From Oreocharis arfaki (lineage: Eukaryota > Chordata > Aves > Passeriformes > Paramythiidae): a stretch of 64,000 nucleotides of DNA. The DNA lies in contig VZRR01010243.1 in assembly GCA_013398015.1 (NCBI GenBank), positions 240,970-304,969 of the forward strand, given 5' to 3'. A model generated the notes under the pieces. It did no database searches and was not told the DNA's origin. It worked only from the letters and a program-made list of their open reading frames with translations. The position numbers and the translations under genes are program-made. How positions within the stretch are numbered: position 1 is the stretch's first letter; every line of letters starts with the position of its first letter. This document shows positions 52,787 to 64,000 of the stretch, one piece after another.

Positions 52787-52806
52787 AATGCTACTTTGTT
52801 ACAGTG

Positions 52807-55202
52807 TCTCTCTCTTCTCTTCCCTTTAGTGTCACAAAAGAGAGAGCAGGTGTGCAATGAGCTGCCTCAGTGGAGGGAGGGGACCTTGCAGTGTTTCCAG
52901 GGCTGTTCAGTGTTAAGCAGGATCAGGTCCTGGACATTTTTTTGTTTGGAGTGTTCTGTAAAGAAGGAAGATTAAACTGAAGCATTCAAAACATTGGAAG
53001 GACCTTGCTAAACATTTGAAGTTTTATACTGTCCACAAGTAGGATAATTATTGGAGGAGCACCTGCAGGCCACATGAAGCATTATGTTAAGCAGGACAGC
53101 TTTTCTCCTTTTTCTTAGGTATCTTTGTGCAAGATGACTTGGTATGAAAGTTTCAACACGAATGCTGTTCATGAGCTGTGTGAAATGACAACCTAAGTGA
53201 ATGAGCACATAATGAAGCAAAGTTGGACTGTGAGTTACCTAGACACCATACTCTGATGTTTGAGTCCCAGCTGTGCTTCTGCATTGTATGCAAAACTGTT
53301 ACAAAGGACTAAATATGATCCACTGACCGTGTAAAAAAACAATTAAAATTTATAAGGAGTAATTAATGAGAGAATTTATTCAGTTGTACTAAGCAAAAGC
53401 AAGTTCTAGGCAGGACCAAAGGAAAATGTCATTGACATTACTGACAAATTCTGACCTTGCTCCACTTTCTGCTCCTGCCATCTCCTGTAGCTGCTCTGGC
53501 AGTACAGACCCACAATTTATAACCTGCCTCCTCAGCAGGAGAAGTGGTTGGGATTGCAGAAAGGATCCTGTACATCAGGATCCCCCCGAAGATGTCCTAA
53601 CCCTACTCCCAATGGGAAAGTCAGGCTCCTGTGGCTTCTCTCTTGCACAAACTTCCACTTCTCTGCTCTCTCCAAAGAGAAGATTTGGTCGTGTCACAGC
53701 CCTTGCAGCCATAAAAGACACAGCAAGAGTTGGCTCTGGGCACGTTTTTGTGATGCTAAGCACAAGCTGATGTCCAGAAGTCTGCATCAAATTAGAGATC
53801 TCTCAGATTTTCTGTACATTACCCATGCTAATTCAGGCCAAACCCAAATTCTCAGAGGCTCCTAATTCTGTGAGAGGACTCTGCCAAATCTGAGCATAGC
53901 AGATGAACAACAGCCAGTGCAAACTACCAGATCATTTCAGGAACCTCAGAGGGGAATGTCATGGCAGTAATATCAGCAGAGAAGCTTCCTTATTTCTGAC
54001 AACAAGGAAAAGTGGAACAGAGTGCTTTGGTCAAGTAAATCAAACACTTCAGAGGAAAAGGATGGGGTCTGGGCACAAGCAGGGGAGGTGAAAATATGAT
54101 TCAGAGGGAGGGCAGTTAAAAGCATGAAGGTGAGAAAGGGAAAGCAAGGGACAGGGGAAACAGTTCTGAACAATAGGCAGAAATACAGAATGGGCTAATC
54201 TCAAACATTCCCTATTGCCATCTTTGAAAATTGAATATCTTGTAACCCACTTGTAATGTACAATAGATACACTATGCATTCAAATAAACCTGTAAATATA
54301 GGACTCCAAAAAGTAAAAACCAAGTAAGGATCTTCAAGAATGTCTAAGATAATCACGGAGATTTTAAGGAAAATAATGCCCTTGCTTTGTTACCAACTGC
54401 CTAATGAAATGCAATCCTGTGCTTACTCCAGTGAGTTCCTATTTATTATCCCATCATAAAAATGGAGTAGAACACAGTTCATACCAGTCTTTTAATTAAG
54501 ATATTTGCATTGAACTTTAGTTCACCTGGGTTCATGGAAGCACTAATCAGTGTATGAGCAGAATAAAAATGTATTATGGGGTTTTTTTCTTCTTCTTTTT
54601 AAGTTGAGCATGACACACAAAGTCATAGAATCTTCCCCAAAACACGCAGGCTGCAGTACATTTCAAAATTTTTCTGTCACTAAATCTTATAAATTATATT
54701 CTCATAAACAAAGAAAAGGAAAACAGAAAACTGGCAGAGTATAAAAGAATAAAACCAAAAGTTCTAAACTTCTGATAAATCTCTTTCCCAGTAAAATTTA
54801 GACACAACTTTCATTGAGAAACCTACAGAATTCAAACTATTTACATAAAAAGGCATTTTTATTTACTGACTGTATACAGGGAGTAAATGTTTCTTTTTAA
54901 ACAAACAAACAAGTGTTTGGGGGGTTTTTTTGTTTGCTTTTTAAACCTTTAAAGACATGTTTCTACATAATAGTAAAACTGCCCAATGATCAGAGCATGA
55001 GAATGATAAGCAGCAAGGATATTAGTCATATCTCTAATATACTAGCAAGAAGATTTTGATGAAAATTTTCGAGTCTAAAGCAGCAGCTCATGAGCATATT
55101 GCCTAAGCAAGACTTTCCAGGTCTGTATTTTTAGAAGCTTTTCCTGACTGCCTTTTAAAAATCTCTCCTATAGCTGGAGTAACACTAATTGGTAAATCAG
55201 GT
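52807..55202. other. Intergenic DNA 3' of GALK2, no recognised gene
   Basis: AT-rich with a GC-richer portion at about 53440-53760. Open frames are short and without family resemblance. Confidence 0.6.
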
Positions 55203-55740
55203 CATAGGATGGTTTAGGTTGGAAAAGACCTCTAAGACCATCAAGTCCAACCATTGAGGCAGCACTAAGTCCACAACAGACCGTGTCCCCAAGTTCCACA
55301 TCTACATGTCTTTTAAACCCCTCCAGGGATGGTGACTCCACCACTGCCCTGGGCAGCTGTTCCAGTGCTTGACAATCCTTTCCATGAAGAATTTTTCCTG
55401 AATCTAAACCTCCTCTGGTAAAACTGCTGATAAATGACGGAAAGTGGCTCAGTGAGCACTTCCACCAGGTCCCTCAGTTCCCTTGGGTGGATCCATCCAG
55501 CCCCAGAATCTTGTGAGTGTTGGAGCTGAGTGGCAGTGAAGTCACTGGCCATCTCCCCTTGGATTACAGGTGCTCCATTCTGATCCCTGTCCCTCTCCTC
55601 CAGTTTGGGGTTTGGAACCCAGAGAACAACTGCTCTTACTATTAATGCCTTCTCTGCCTCAGTCTAAGGACCTCAGGCGTTTCCTCATCCTTTGTCACTA
55701 TGTTTCCCCCTGCACCCAATAAAGGTTAGCACGAGCTATG
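55203..55740 (-). mobile_element. CR1-type LINE fragment, antisense
   Basis: It starts with the antisense CR1 end 'ggatggtttaggttggaaaa gacctctaag' and 'ccctccagggatggtgactc', with 'ccttggattacaggtg' further on. It continues into text I know from longer avian repeat copies ('gtggctcagtgagcacttcc', 'tcctcatcctttgtcactat gtttccccctgcacccaata'). The second half (from about 55430) may be a separate abutting fragment. Confidence 0.8.
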
Positions 55741-56078
55741 ATTATCCATGGAGTGTAATTGTATCTTAAGGCCTGACTGTAATTCATTCAATCAAGTTTA
55801 ATCTTAGTGTGCAGTAAATGGGCTCTAAACCTTTCCAAAAAGGATCTGGAATGGAGACACTGTTAGACATCCGGGTGCAGCATCATTGCCTGGTGCCACA
55901 TTAATACTCTGCATTATGGTAATCCCACTGACATGTACATCTTCATCGCTGCATTTGCTGACTGTGTCTCTCACACAGGAACATGCTCGTCCTCTGAAAT
56001 AGCACAAGAGCAATTTTACCATTCACTCCACGGGAGGGGATCACTCTGTGTATTTGACGTTTGCTGTCTTGGACACAG

Positions 56079-56091
56079 CACACACACACAC
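56079..56091 (+). repeat. (CA)n microsatellite
   Basis: Six CA units plus one base, just below the candidate terminal exon. Confidence 0.85.
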
Positions 56092-56213
56092 GGACACATG
56101 GCAACCTAATAAATAATAATTACTTACATAACGTTTTTGGGAATATTGGTTTCTAGTTAATATGATCTGAATGCCAAGTTTTATTTTAGCAACTGCTGTG
56201 TACTTAGTCAGTA

Positions 56214-56283
56214 TAATCCTTCTGAAATTCCTCTGCAAGTCCAAGTGTCTCTTTAATAACATCTTGATATGTTGGAGCAACTG
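56214..56283 (-). CDS. Candidate terminal exon of a minus-strand gene (possibly FAM227B)
   Basis: On the minus strand, after an AG at 56285-56284, 25 codons read Val-Ala-Pro-Thr-Tyr-Gln-Asp-Val-Ile-Lys-Glu... to Gln-Lys-Asp-Tyr-Thr-Asp and stop at TAA (56216-56214). The composition is protein-like and amphipathic. AATAAA follows 28 bases later (56185-56180), as expected for a terminal exon. Weak points: the pyrimidine tract is poor, the left limit could equally be 56280 or 56294, and I cannot match the peptide to a family. In other vertebrates FAM227B lies tail to tail with GALK2, which would fit the strand and position. Confidence 0.25.
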
Positions 56284-59200
56284 CTACGCTACAGCTTCAG
56301 TCAAGTGAAAGATTTGTATTTTCAGCTAACTACGAAGCTTATTTGTGTGCTAAATCCCAACCAGATCTAGTTAAAGATACACAACATTCACAAGAGCTAT
56401 CCTGTTCTAAAAAAAAGATACCATACAAATCCTAGCTGTTCTGGGCATGACTGAAGTAGTGCTCCCTGACTGGTGTCATTATAAGGTTCATCAAGAAAAA
56501 ACGAACTCCATAAAAGAACTTACACTACGAAGTATCAGCATGAAAACCAGACTGGTAAGACAATGTCATGAAACCTGTGAATCATGCAGCATATTAAATT
56601 AATTTTGAGATGGAAGGCTAGGTATTGATAAGAGAGACTAGTTCACAATGCAGAAAGGACTAGAGTGGGGGATGTAAAACCAACTGCAAATCGCTCACTG
56701 TGGTACAGCCCTGTTTGACAGATTTTCCCAGCGCACAGAGGACTGGCAGAGGAAGCACTGCCAAGCAATGCTGCCGACACATCTGTCCTCCCTCAGCTCT
56801 GCAGTTCAGCCAGCTCTTTCATCAAATGCTCTTCCGAGATTCAGTATCTCATAAAATAGAGACAAGAGATTAATTCTGTTACTGATCTCATCTCCTGTAC
56901 TCTGCCCTGTGCTTTTGGACTTGTGTCACAAGTAATTGAGATTCTGTGAGACACGACAGACCACAGCCTCCCCTGACAGCCCCGGGTTTACAGAGACAGC
57001 TGTCACTGTGCCCAGGGTGGGCAGTACCCAACCACCTCCTCTGCAGCCTCCCCGTGCCCGGGCACTGCAGTGCTGCTCTTGGACAGCCGGACAAAGCTGC
57101 AGCTGCTACATTGAGAACCGCTGCTTCTTGAGCACGTTTTCTTCCTCAGGTCAGCAACAAGTGTTTGACCAAACCTGTGGGTGACAGTTCCCTGGAGCTC
57201 CTGAAGCCTCTGCAGATTTGGTCACTGATTTCAGCATAACGTGGATTTACCCAGCCCATGCTCCCTGCAAACAGTTCACGCAATACATTAACGAACAGTG
57301 AGAGCTTGCACATAAAACTAACGTGCCCCAATCTCACGTGTAATTTAAGACACTCATACCAAATTCATCATAGATGTCAGACCTAGTCATGGAGAATCTG
57401 AAGAGGAGTGAAAAAATGTTTAAGCTTCAGATGAGAAGACATTAAGTAGCTTTCAGAATTAATTGATCACTAAAATGTTTGAGATTGATTTCCAATAGCA
57501 GTGCTTCCTGCAGGAGCAACAAACTGATGAGGATTTATACAAAAGCATTGGATGTATTTATTGGATTTTAAGTCTAATGCATTTTGAGAACTGCTATCAT
57601 CTCCTAAACCTTTTTTTGTTGGCCAAAATTACACATTAATATTAAAAGGAAAAAAAAGTCCTCTTCCCACTTAAGGACAACTTTCTGCACTTGGCATACG
57701 AGGCTCACATAACTCAATAAAGATTAGATGTACTTCAGACTGAAACACAACTAGTGCCCAAGCAGCTGTCTTCTTTCTAGCCAAGCTGTGTGTGATTTGG
57801 GGTGGGAATAAAAATGTATTCTATCAGCCAATGATCAAGCCAGATGTGTGGCTGGTTTTTTTTTAATCCAAATTAATTTTTCAAGGGACACTGAAGCAGG
57901 TTGGTATGAAACTCTTACAGCAAATTCCTCAGGAATATTATTAAAGACCTTATTTTTTGCCAAGTTCCATATGGTGGAAGGTTTTATTCAGGTTGTTCTA
58001 CATTTTCTGGTTTCTTATCTGTCCCTCACGTGACAAATACATGCATTTATTTTTGTTGGCTGCACTGTTCTGACTTTGAGCAGGATATTTTAATTGTGTT
58101 CTACTGATAGATTATCAACAGAATTAAATTGTGCTGATTAAATGCTGAGGCATTTTCTACTGACTTCCTCCAAGGGAACATTCTTTCTTGATGCTGTCTC
58201 CTTCCTTTTCAGGCTTCTATCTAGAAAAGAATTCAGACAAGACCCTGTACTTGAGAAAAAAAAATAAAATCAGAGCACCACCTTTAAACATCTATAGCAG
58301 CTGCAAGAATAATAAGTTTTTTATGAAGGGCTGAACGTAATTTTATTTACGAACATGAAGCTCCAACTTTCATAGCTGAATTAAAAAGTCTAACTGAAAA
58401 CAGAAGCTAAAATCAGAACTAAAAACGCCCAGCAAGGACTTGCAGAACTTCTGTCAGATTAAGTTAAAGCTCCACAGTTGAATCATAAACTTAGTCATAG
58501 CCAAATACTAGCTGTGAATGGAAAAATTTGGGGACAAAGGGTTAATGGTCAAGGAGAAAATACCTATTGGGCTTTTTTCAAGTTGGTTATGGTCAGGCCT
58601 TGCCCTACAAATATATCCAGGCAAATTCCTCTGCGATCTTTCCACAGCCAATCCAACTATGTCAGCAGCAAAACAGATGAGGAGCTTCGAATAGCCTTGA
58701 TTTTAAAAATGATTTAATTTTTTTCATTTCTTTTCAGAAGACCATTTGAGAGAGTGAGTGGAGGCCTGGGCAGCTTTTGTTTCTGAAGATCTATAACCCG
58801 ATGATGGCCAGTGGGAAGAGAGGGGTCACTGGCTGCAAATGATTTTCAATACTTCCTCTAGAGGGAATAGGATGGTTTCTGTGAGCTGCTGCAGGAGATG
58901 GACCCACAGGCCTCTCGCTATTGTTACTGAAAACCTTCAAAATTTATTGTCCTGCCTAAAAGTCATAAAATGTTTAACTTTCTTGATTATAAGATTGCAG
59001 TGTTATGCCTTCCTAAAGCTGATTTTTCACAGAAGAAATTAAATGGTTAAATAAATAAATTTTTTTGGACAGAACAACGCTGTCGTGATCCATGGGATTT
59101 CTTAGTACCACCCTCAGCTATCGGCCTCTTGCACACAGCTTGCTCTGGGTGCCCTCCCTTCCCTGCCTTAGAACAACCTGGTTGGCTCCTCTGAAAGTGA

Positions 59201-62200
59201 GGGCACAACTATGGCAGGAAATGCACATCAGCCACCAGAGCTTGAGTGAGGGGCACAGAAGGGGTTTTTACATCTCTGCCCCATCCCAAGGAAAATGGCA
59301 GTGACTTCATAAGCTCTTTCTGGCGAGCCTAAGGGGGTTGGTTAGCAGAGTTTGAATCTCAGCTATCTGCTTTAGCTCCACTAATGAGATTTATTTTATT
59401 TCTATGTAGGTGGTCTTTTATTTCTTAAATGCAATTAGCATACAGTTGTTGCCTGATGGTTTTATTTATTTTTGAAAGTGCCGACTACTGGACTTGCTTT
59501 CATAGTTCTCGCGTTTCCAGAATTGACTTTTGTGCTCCACAAGCCTATTTTCAGGAAATATTTTGTAAGAGGGATGATATTTTGAATTCTACTTTTAAGG
59601 CTGCAAAGGCTTCTGCTTTTTTCCTTCCTTTGTCTGCTCATTAGGGGCCATCTTTAATTCCTAGATGTGTTTTTTGGAGTCAGGTTCCTTTCCTTTGAAA
59701 CATACCATGAAAACAAAAATACATTCACACTTTAGGCAAAGTTACATGTTTATTTTATGAGATTCTATGCTATATAAGGTTCGGTGTGGGGCACTGAAAT
59801 GGACGTATTTGTCCCTTTTTAGGTTTTCTCTGAACATTTCCTGACATGTTCATCAGATGCCTTTTGCTCATTACACAAATGCATGAAAAACTATCTGACT
59901 TGCTCGGCTTCAGCTGTACAATGAATAGAAAGTTTCAGGCTTTTAATCAAACTACGAAAAATTTCAACATCCCCGTTTTTTGAGGATGACATAGATGAGT
60001 GCTGTGTCGTGTTTCCAACTCCAGAGCTGTATTACCGTCTCGATTCCTGTGATTCATGAATTTATAATTCATATGCTCAAAAAAGAAAATGGAACATTTT
60101 TGAAAATCAACATCATGCATACTGCAAACTACAATAAACATGTCAGCAAAAGTGGATATACTAACAGTTTATGGTGGCCAATTTGCTACTTTATTCTTTT
60201 TTATAAAGGGACAAATTATGATTGCCCATTGTGGTCACATTAAAGGGAGAATCGTGTGGAAATTTCTGTTCTCAATAAACCCATAAAGAAGTGGACACGA
60301 CTTATTTTTAGACAGAATTGTGCTCATAATGTGAATAGTCACCTAAAATCTGCTGAGAAAAACATAATCAGTTTCACAAGAAGCCTAAAATTTTCTTTTT
60401 ATCCCATCAGTCAGCCTAATAACAAGTTTTACAATTTGTCCTTGTGAAGTTCATAAAAACAATGACAAATATAAAAATGCCACACTGAAAGTTGAAAAAA
60501 AAAAAAGTTTTCCACTCTTCTATATGATGTTGTGAAATCAGTTGAAGGCAGTGAAGTTAAACTACCATAACACAATCTGACCCCTGAATTCACTGAGTAA
60601 GGGCTGCCCTGTTGTAACAGAAGCTGCTGAGAATTTACAAGCGAGCTGAGGCGTCCCTGTGCTGAATATGCTGAAAAGCACTGGCAACCTGGTTTTCCTT
60701 TAATGTGTTGTGTGCAAACTCTTCAATATACAGAAAAGCAAAATTCTAAGAATCCCATGAGAAAAGGTTTCAGAGAAACTCAAGTAAGTCTTCATTAAAT
60801 CCTCCAAAAACATGGTAATTAAAGAAGTTCTATGTGTGACACAGAAAGAATAGAATTAATCAGCAAATCTTTGCTTCTGAAACCTCTTTGTTTTAAGATA
60901 AAAAGAACAAAGGGCCCTGAATATCTGTACCACACAACAGATAAGTCCTTTCTACATTCAGAAAGATACATGCCAGATAGAAATATGTCCAAATTCAGAA
61001 AATACTCTAAACTTCCTCAAGATTTATAGATGTTTGGATCCAAAGAGTATAATTCAGGGCCCTAATAGAACCAAGTCCATATATAAAGCTAGAATCCAGA
61101 TATGAGAGGAGTTTCATTACATTCCGGGAGGTTTGATTTATGTTTCTCATTCAGCCTTATTCCCCAAAAATCTAACAGAAATAAAGCAACCAGGCTGAAG
61201 TGTAGTCTCACTTCAGACATTTTAAATCATATGTTAGGTTAAAGGATAACAAGATGAGGAACCAATCAAACCTTTTTTCTGTATTTTTAAGTTTCTGTCT
61301 TTTAGGCAAACCACTTGCTGAGATTGTCTGCATTACTGTGGTCTGTCTCAGTCTAGAAAAGAGAAAACTGTCCCAGCTATTGTGGATCATAGCAGAAAAA
61401 GGAAACAAAATAAATGGGTGAGACTTGAGTAATGCATTCTTCTCCTCCCTGCCCCAGCTGGCTTAAACCATCCTAGCAAAAACTTCTGAAGAAAGGTTTT
61501 TAAACACAATGCAGGTTGGTCAGGGAGTCAAAAAGGATATCATTGTTTGTAAACTTCAGCACAATTACTCTTTAAGTCAGTGGATATGACACAGTATTAT
61601 CAGTATCATTTGCATGAAGGAAGAAGGAGATAAAGGACTTTGGCCACCGAAATCTGAGGAGCACCGAGGTGCCTTCAACTCTGGGCCAATACAAGAGGTC
61701 TGTAAAAATGGGAGAAATGTCAATAAAGGATATGATCAGACTGAGAAGATTAACAGAAGGGACTAAGAAATTCTACACTCATATTACAAAATCTTTATGT
61801 TGAGACTCTTTTTTTAACTAAGGTTTTTTTCTTTCACCAAAATGAAGTACTGTACTACTTGGTGGTGATACCAGTATAAGAGGGGATCAGAATTTCGGAC
61901 AAAGATTGATGGCAATGATCTAATGTTACAGGAGACCATTCTCCATTTCAAGCAGAAAAACTGCAGATTCCAAGAGGCACAGAACATAAACACCTGCAAG
62001 CTTGAGTTATTTAAAAAAATAATGCTGGATTTTGTGTACAGCTATTTAAAAAGAAACAAGGTGTGGGATAAAGTTTTATCAAGAATTAAACTACCATATC
62101 ACATTTTAAACTGCATTTGACTACAATCATGCCCTCACTTTAATCTAATTGATCCTTATCTCAGCCAAAAGCATTTTTCTTTTGTGAACATCGAAAGCAT

Positions 62201-62419
62201 TAAAATATGGTAGAAGGGAGAACTGAAAAAAACCATGTAAACGTGTAAAAACAAGCCAGCACAAATACTGGATATAAAAGGAAAAGTCCAGCAGTCCAGC
62301 ACTGTTCAAAACCACTGATGGTATAAGCTACACAAGAAACCTAAAGATGACATTCACCTCTGGCTTTTCTGCCTAGTTTTTTAAATATATCACAACTAAT
62401 ATTACTGCAACTGCAGTTC

Positions 62420-62461
62420 ACTAGAGAAAAAACCCACTTTGTTGCTGAGTTTTTCTCTAGT
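62420..62461. repeat. Inverted repeat, 12-bp perfect arms
   Basis: Left arm actagagaaaaa (62420-62431) and right arm tttttctctagt (62450-62461) are exact reverse complements around an 18-base centre. The DNA or transcript could form a stem-loop. AT-rich arms of this kind can arise by chance. Confidence 0.7.
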
Positions 62462-62669
62462 TACATGCATTGTTGTTTTCCCCCCATAATCCTCTGTATT
62501 CTGTCAAGCATTTTATAGCATAGTTTGTAAACAATGACAGAATCATGGATTTTCTTAGTACGTAACCCATGGTATGATCCTTTTAAAATCAGAAGTACGT
62601 AAAGCAAACCTCTGTGGTGGTTTTGGATTCCTTTGCCACAGTATTTATACATTCACAACATTCACTTAC

Positions 62670-62728
62670 TTCTTCATCTGCCATAGATTTCCTATCTTTA
62701 GGTAGATTTTTGCAAATTGAATCCTCTT
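62670..62728 (-). CDS. Candidate internal exon of a minus-strand gene (possibly FAM227B)
   Basis: On the minus strand a strong T-rich acceptor (atattttttgttag) precedes 59 bases followed by a near-perfect donor, GTAAGTG. Two of three frames are open. One reads Glu-Asp-Ser-Ile-Cys-Lys-Asn-Leu-Pro-Lys-Asp-Arg-Lys-Ser-Met-Ala-Asp-Glu-Glu, a hydrophilic peptide ending exactly on a codon boundary. The other reads Lys-Arg-Ile-Gln-Phe-Ala-Lys-Ile. The paired splice sites are the best in the right-hand 11 kb on that strand. The gene name is suggested only by conserved gene order (GALK2 next to FAM227B), not by recognised protein sequence. Confidence 0.35.
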
Positions 62729-63199
62729 CTAACAAAAAATATAAAAATCATACATAGCATTTTCTTGGTCCTTTAGGATACACATCACACTTCCAGTGAA
62801 ATGTTAATAAACCAAATCTCCCCTTAGCACATTTTCCACGCTTTCCCCCCCCCAGAAAAATGCTATGCAAAGAAGTTTCTCTACAGATAATGAATCAGTT
62901 AATGAAAAATGGTGCTAAGAAGGTTATTTAATCCCCTTTCTGTATCTTAAAAGATTAAAGGAGGTTATTTGGAACGGATAGATCTGTCACTGGAAACTTG
63001 AAAAAATACTGCTACTAACACTAGCGATAAAACACAGATACTTAGCCCTGTCTCAGATGTTTTTAAAAGACTGTGTCTGGACAGACTGGTATTAATAATC
63101 CTGGATTTCTATGGTGGTAAAGAGTGGTATGCACCCAGTCTCACAAGGTGGGTGTCTGTCTGTCCCCACCACACTGCCTATGAAGGGAAAAATAACTGC
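62729..63199. other. AT-rich DNA, no recognised feature
   Basis: No gene or repeat recognised. A run of nine C lies at about 62846-62855. Confidence 0.5.
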
Positions 63200-63535
63200 A
63201 AAGCAGAGGTGTGTGCAAAGCCTTCCAGTAGCCAAAGGGGTTACAGGAGAGCTGGAGACAAACCTTTCAGAAGGACAGAAAGTGATGGGAGGAGAGGTAA
63301 TGGCTTAAAACTGAGAGAGGGCAGGTTTAGATCAAATAGGAAGAAATTCTTTCCTGTGAGGGTGGTGAGGCACTGGGACAGGCTGCCCAGAGCGATTGTG
63401 GATGCCCCATCCCTGAAGTGTTCAAGGCCAGGCTGGATGGGGCTTTGAGCAGGTGGGAGGTGTCCCTGCCCGTGGCAGGGGGCTGGAACTGGATGATTTT
63501 TCAGGTCACTTCCAATCCAAACCATTCTGTGACTG
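63200..63535 (+). mobile_element. CR1 LINE 3' fragment, sense
   Basis: Clear CR1 3' text: 'ggcttaaaactgagagaggg', 'aggaagaaattctttcctgt gagggtggtgaggcactggg', 'gtgttcaaggccaggctgga', 'tgtccctgcccgtggcaggg' and 'caatccaaaccattctgtga'. It is among the least diverged CR1 copies here. The 5' limit is approximate. Confidence 0.92.
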
Positions 63536-64000
63536 ATTTTGCCTGTGCTCCATACACAAACGTGGCACTTTGTGCACTGCACACGTCCCAGTGCAGCCCT
63601 TGTGCTTCAAAGCTTCCCCTGGGATTCTGTGCCACAGTAACAAAGGAATAAAGCCATTACTGGGCACGTGGAACATGCAAGCACAGCATGCTGACAATTT
63701 TACGTAGATCTTCAGTACCCTCATGTCCATTCAGAAAAGCTGTTAAAGAAAAGGAAAGTTGCTCACTTCTTGAAGGTCTTGAAACAAACAAGCAGGAGTT
63801 CTAACTTGCAGTTTTACAGTAAGTTGTCAGACATCCATGAAGACAAAGCCAGATCTTGACTGGGCAAGTACATCTTAGCCACAGGTTATAAAGCAGACAC
63901 AGATGTACAAAACTATCAAGACAGGAAAACAAAAGTTTGGAAGAACAGTGAGAAAAGCTTTACATTTTTGCATAACAGGAAATCCACTGAACAAAAAAGA
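63536..64000. other. Right-edge DNA, no recognised feature
   Basis: No gene or repeat identified. A weak minus-strand exon-like stretch ending at a GTGAGC donor (donor at about 63755-63750) was seen but lacks a convincing acceptor. Confidence 0.5.

Larger units (their letters stand above)
7690..52806 (+). other. GALK2: GALK2 gene span (N-acetylgalactosamine kinase)
   Basis: GALK2 phosphorylates free N-acetylgalactosamine (and, less efficiently, galactose) at C1 using ATP, in the cytosolic salvage route to UDP-GalNAc. Nine plus-strand exons were identified by translation and splice sites. Joined, they give 440 residues from a Leu that aligns to human residue 19 through to the stop at human position 458, with no net indel. 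The three GHMP-kinase motifs are present in order in exons 2-3, 5 and 10. The Glu-His-Ile-Asp-Tyr-Cys-Gly-Tyr version of motif 1 is typical of GALK2 rather than GALK1. The left limit is set at the CpG island and is approximate because exon 1 is unresolved. The right limit is at the distal poly(A) signal. Confidence 0.95.
52534..52806 (+). other. GALK2: GALK2 3' UTR (right limit inferred)
   Basis: Short AT-rich tail between the stop codon and the distal polyadenylation signal plus about 20 bases. Two AATAAA hexamers offer alternative ends. Confidence 0.65.
55741..62669. other. Intergenic or intronic AT-rich DNA
   Basis: Apart from a possible minus-strand exon at 56214-56283, a short CA repeat and a perfect-arm inverted repeat near 62440, nothing was recognised. 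If the orphan exons belong to one minus-strand gene, this stretch is mostly intron. Confidence 0.5.

Noticed and set aside
62845..62880. Plus-strand acceptor-like C tract (ccccccccag) followed by ATG
   Set aside because: Downstream frame is short and no matching donor or homology was seen; probably a homopolymer run.
63152..63582. Open frames around 63.3 kb on both strands
   Set aside because: They derive from a CR1 LINE fragment and are ORF2-tail remnants or their antisense, not host genes.
1..64000. Search for tRNA, rRNA, CRISPR or prokaryotic-type systems
   Set aside because: No cloverleaf, rRNA core or regularly spaced repeats were recognised; the window is ordinary vertebrate gene-and-intron DNA.

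Overview
The window is vertebrate nuclear DNA, almost certainly from a bird. It has sparse short exons in long AT-rich introns, two CpG islands, and interspersed repeats dominated by CR1 LINE fragments, the characteristic avian retrotransposon. One eroded MIR-like SINE is also visible. There is no bacterial, phage or organellar sequence, no CRISPR array and no operon structure. The species cannot be named from the sequence. Layout: (1) 1-5987 is the 5' end of COPS2 on the minus strand. Its first coding exon is 5934-5987 and the start of intron 1 runs off the left edge. (2) 5440-6350 is a CpG island with the COPS2 promoter; 6388-6925 is a CR1 insertion; 7690-8500 is a second CpG island, broken by a 78-base gap (7903-7980), where GALK2 begins. 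(3) 9895-52533 holds coding exons 2-10 of GALK2 on the plus strand. They join in frame into 440 codons plus stop, the same length as the human protein after its first 18 residues. The catalytic Asp190 and Arg43 fall at their human positions. Exon 1 with the initiator Met is not resolved and probably lies in or beside the gap. (4) 52534-about 52806 is the GALK2 3' UTR with two AATAAA signals. (5) 52810-64000 has no confirmed gene. Two short minus-strand segments look like exons, and by conserved vertebrate gene order (COPS2 - GALK2 - FAM227B) they could belong to FAM227B. That assignment is an inference. COPS2 and GALK2 are arranged head to head. COPS2 encodes subunit 2 of the COP9 signalosome, which removes NEDD8 from cullins. 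GALK2 encodes N-acetylgalactosamine kinase, a GHMP-family salvage enzyme. They share an intergenic promoter region but no known pathway. I found no convincing novel biological system. The most useful leads are the missing GALK2 exon 1, a possible alternative terminal exon after exon 7, the two orphan minus-strand exons, and an isolated GC-rich patch with an NRF1-like site in intron 5.
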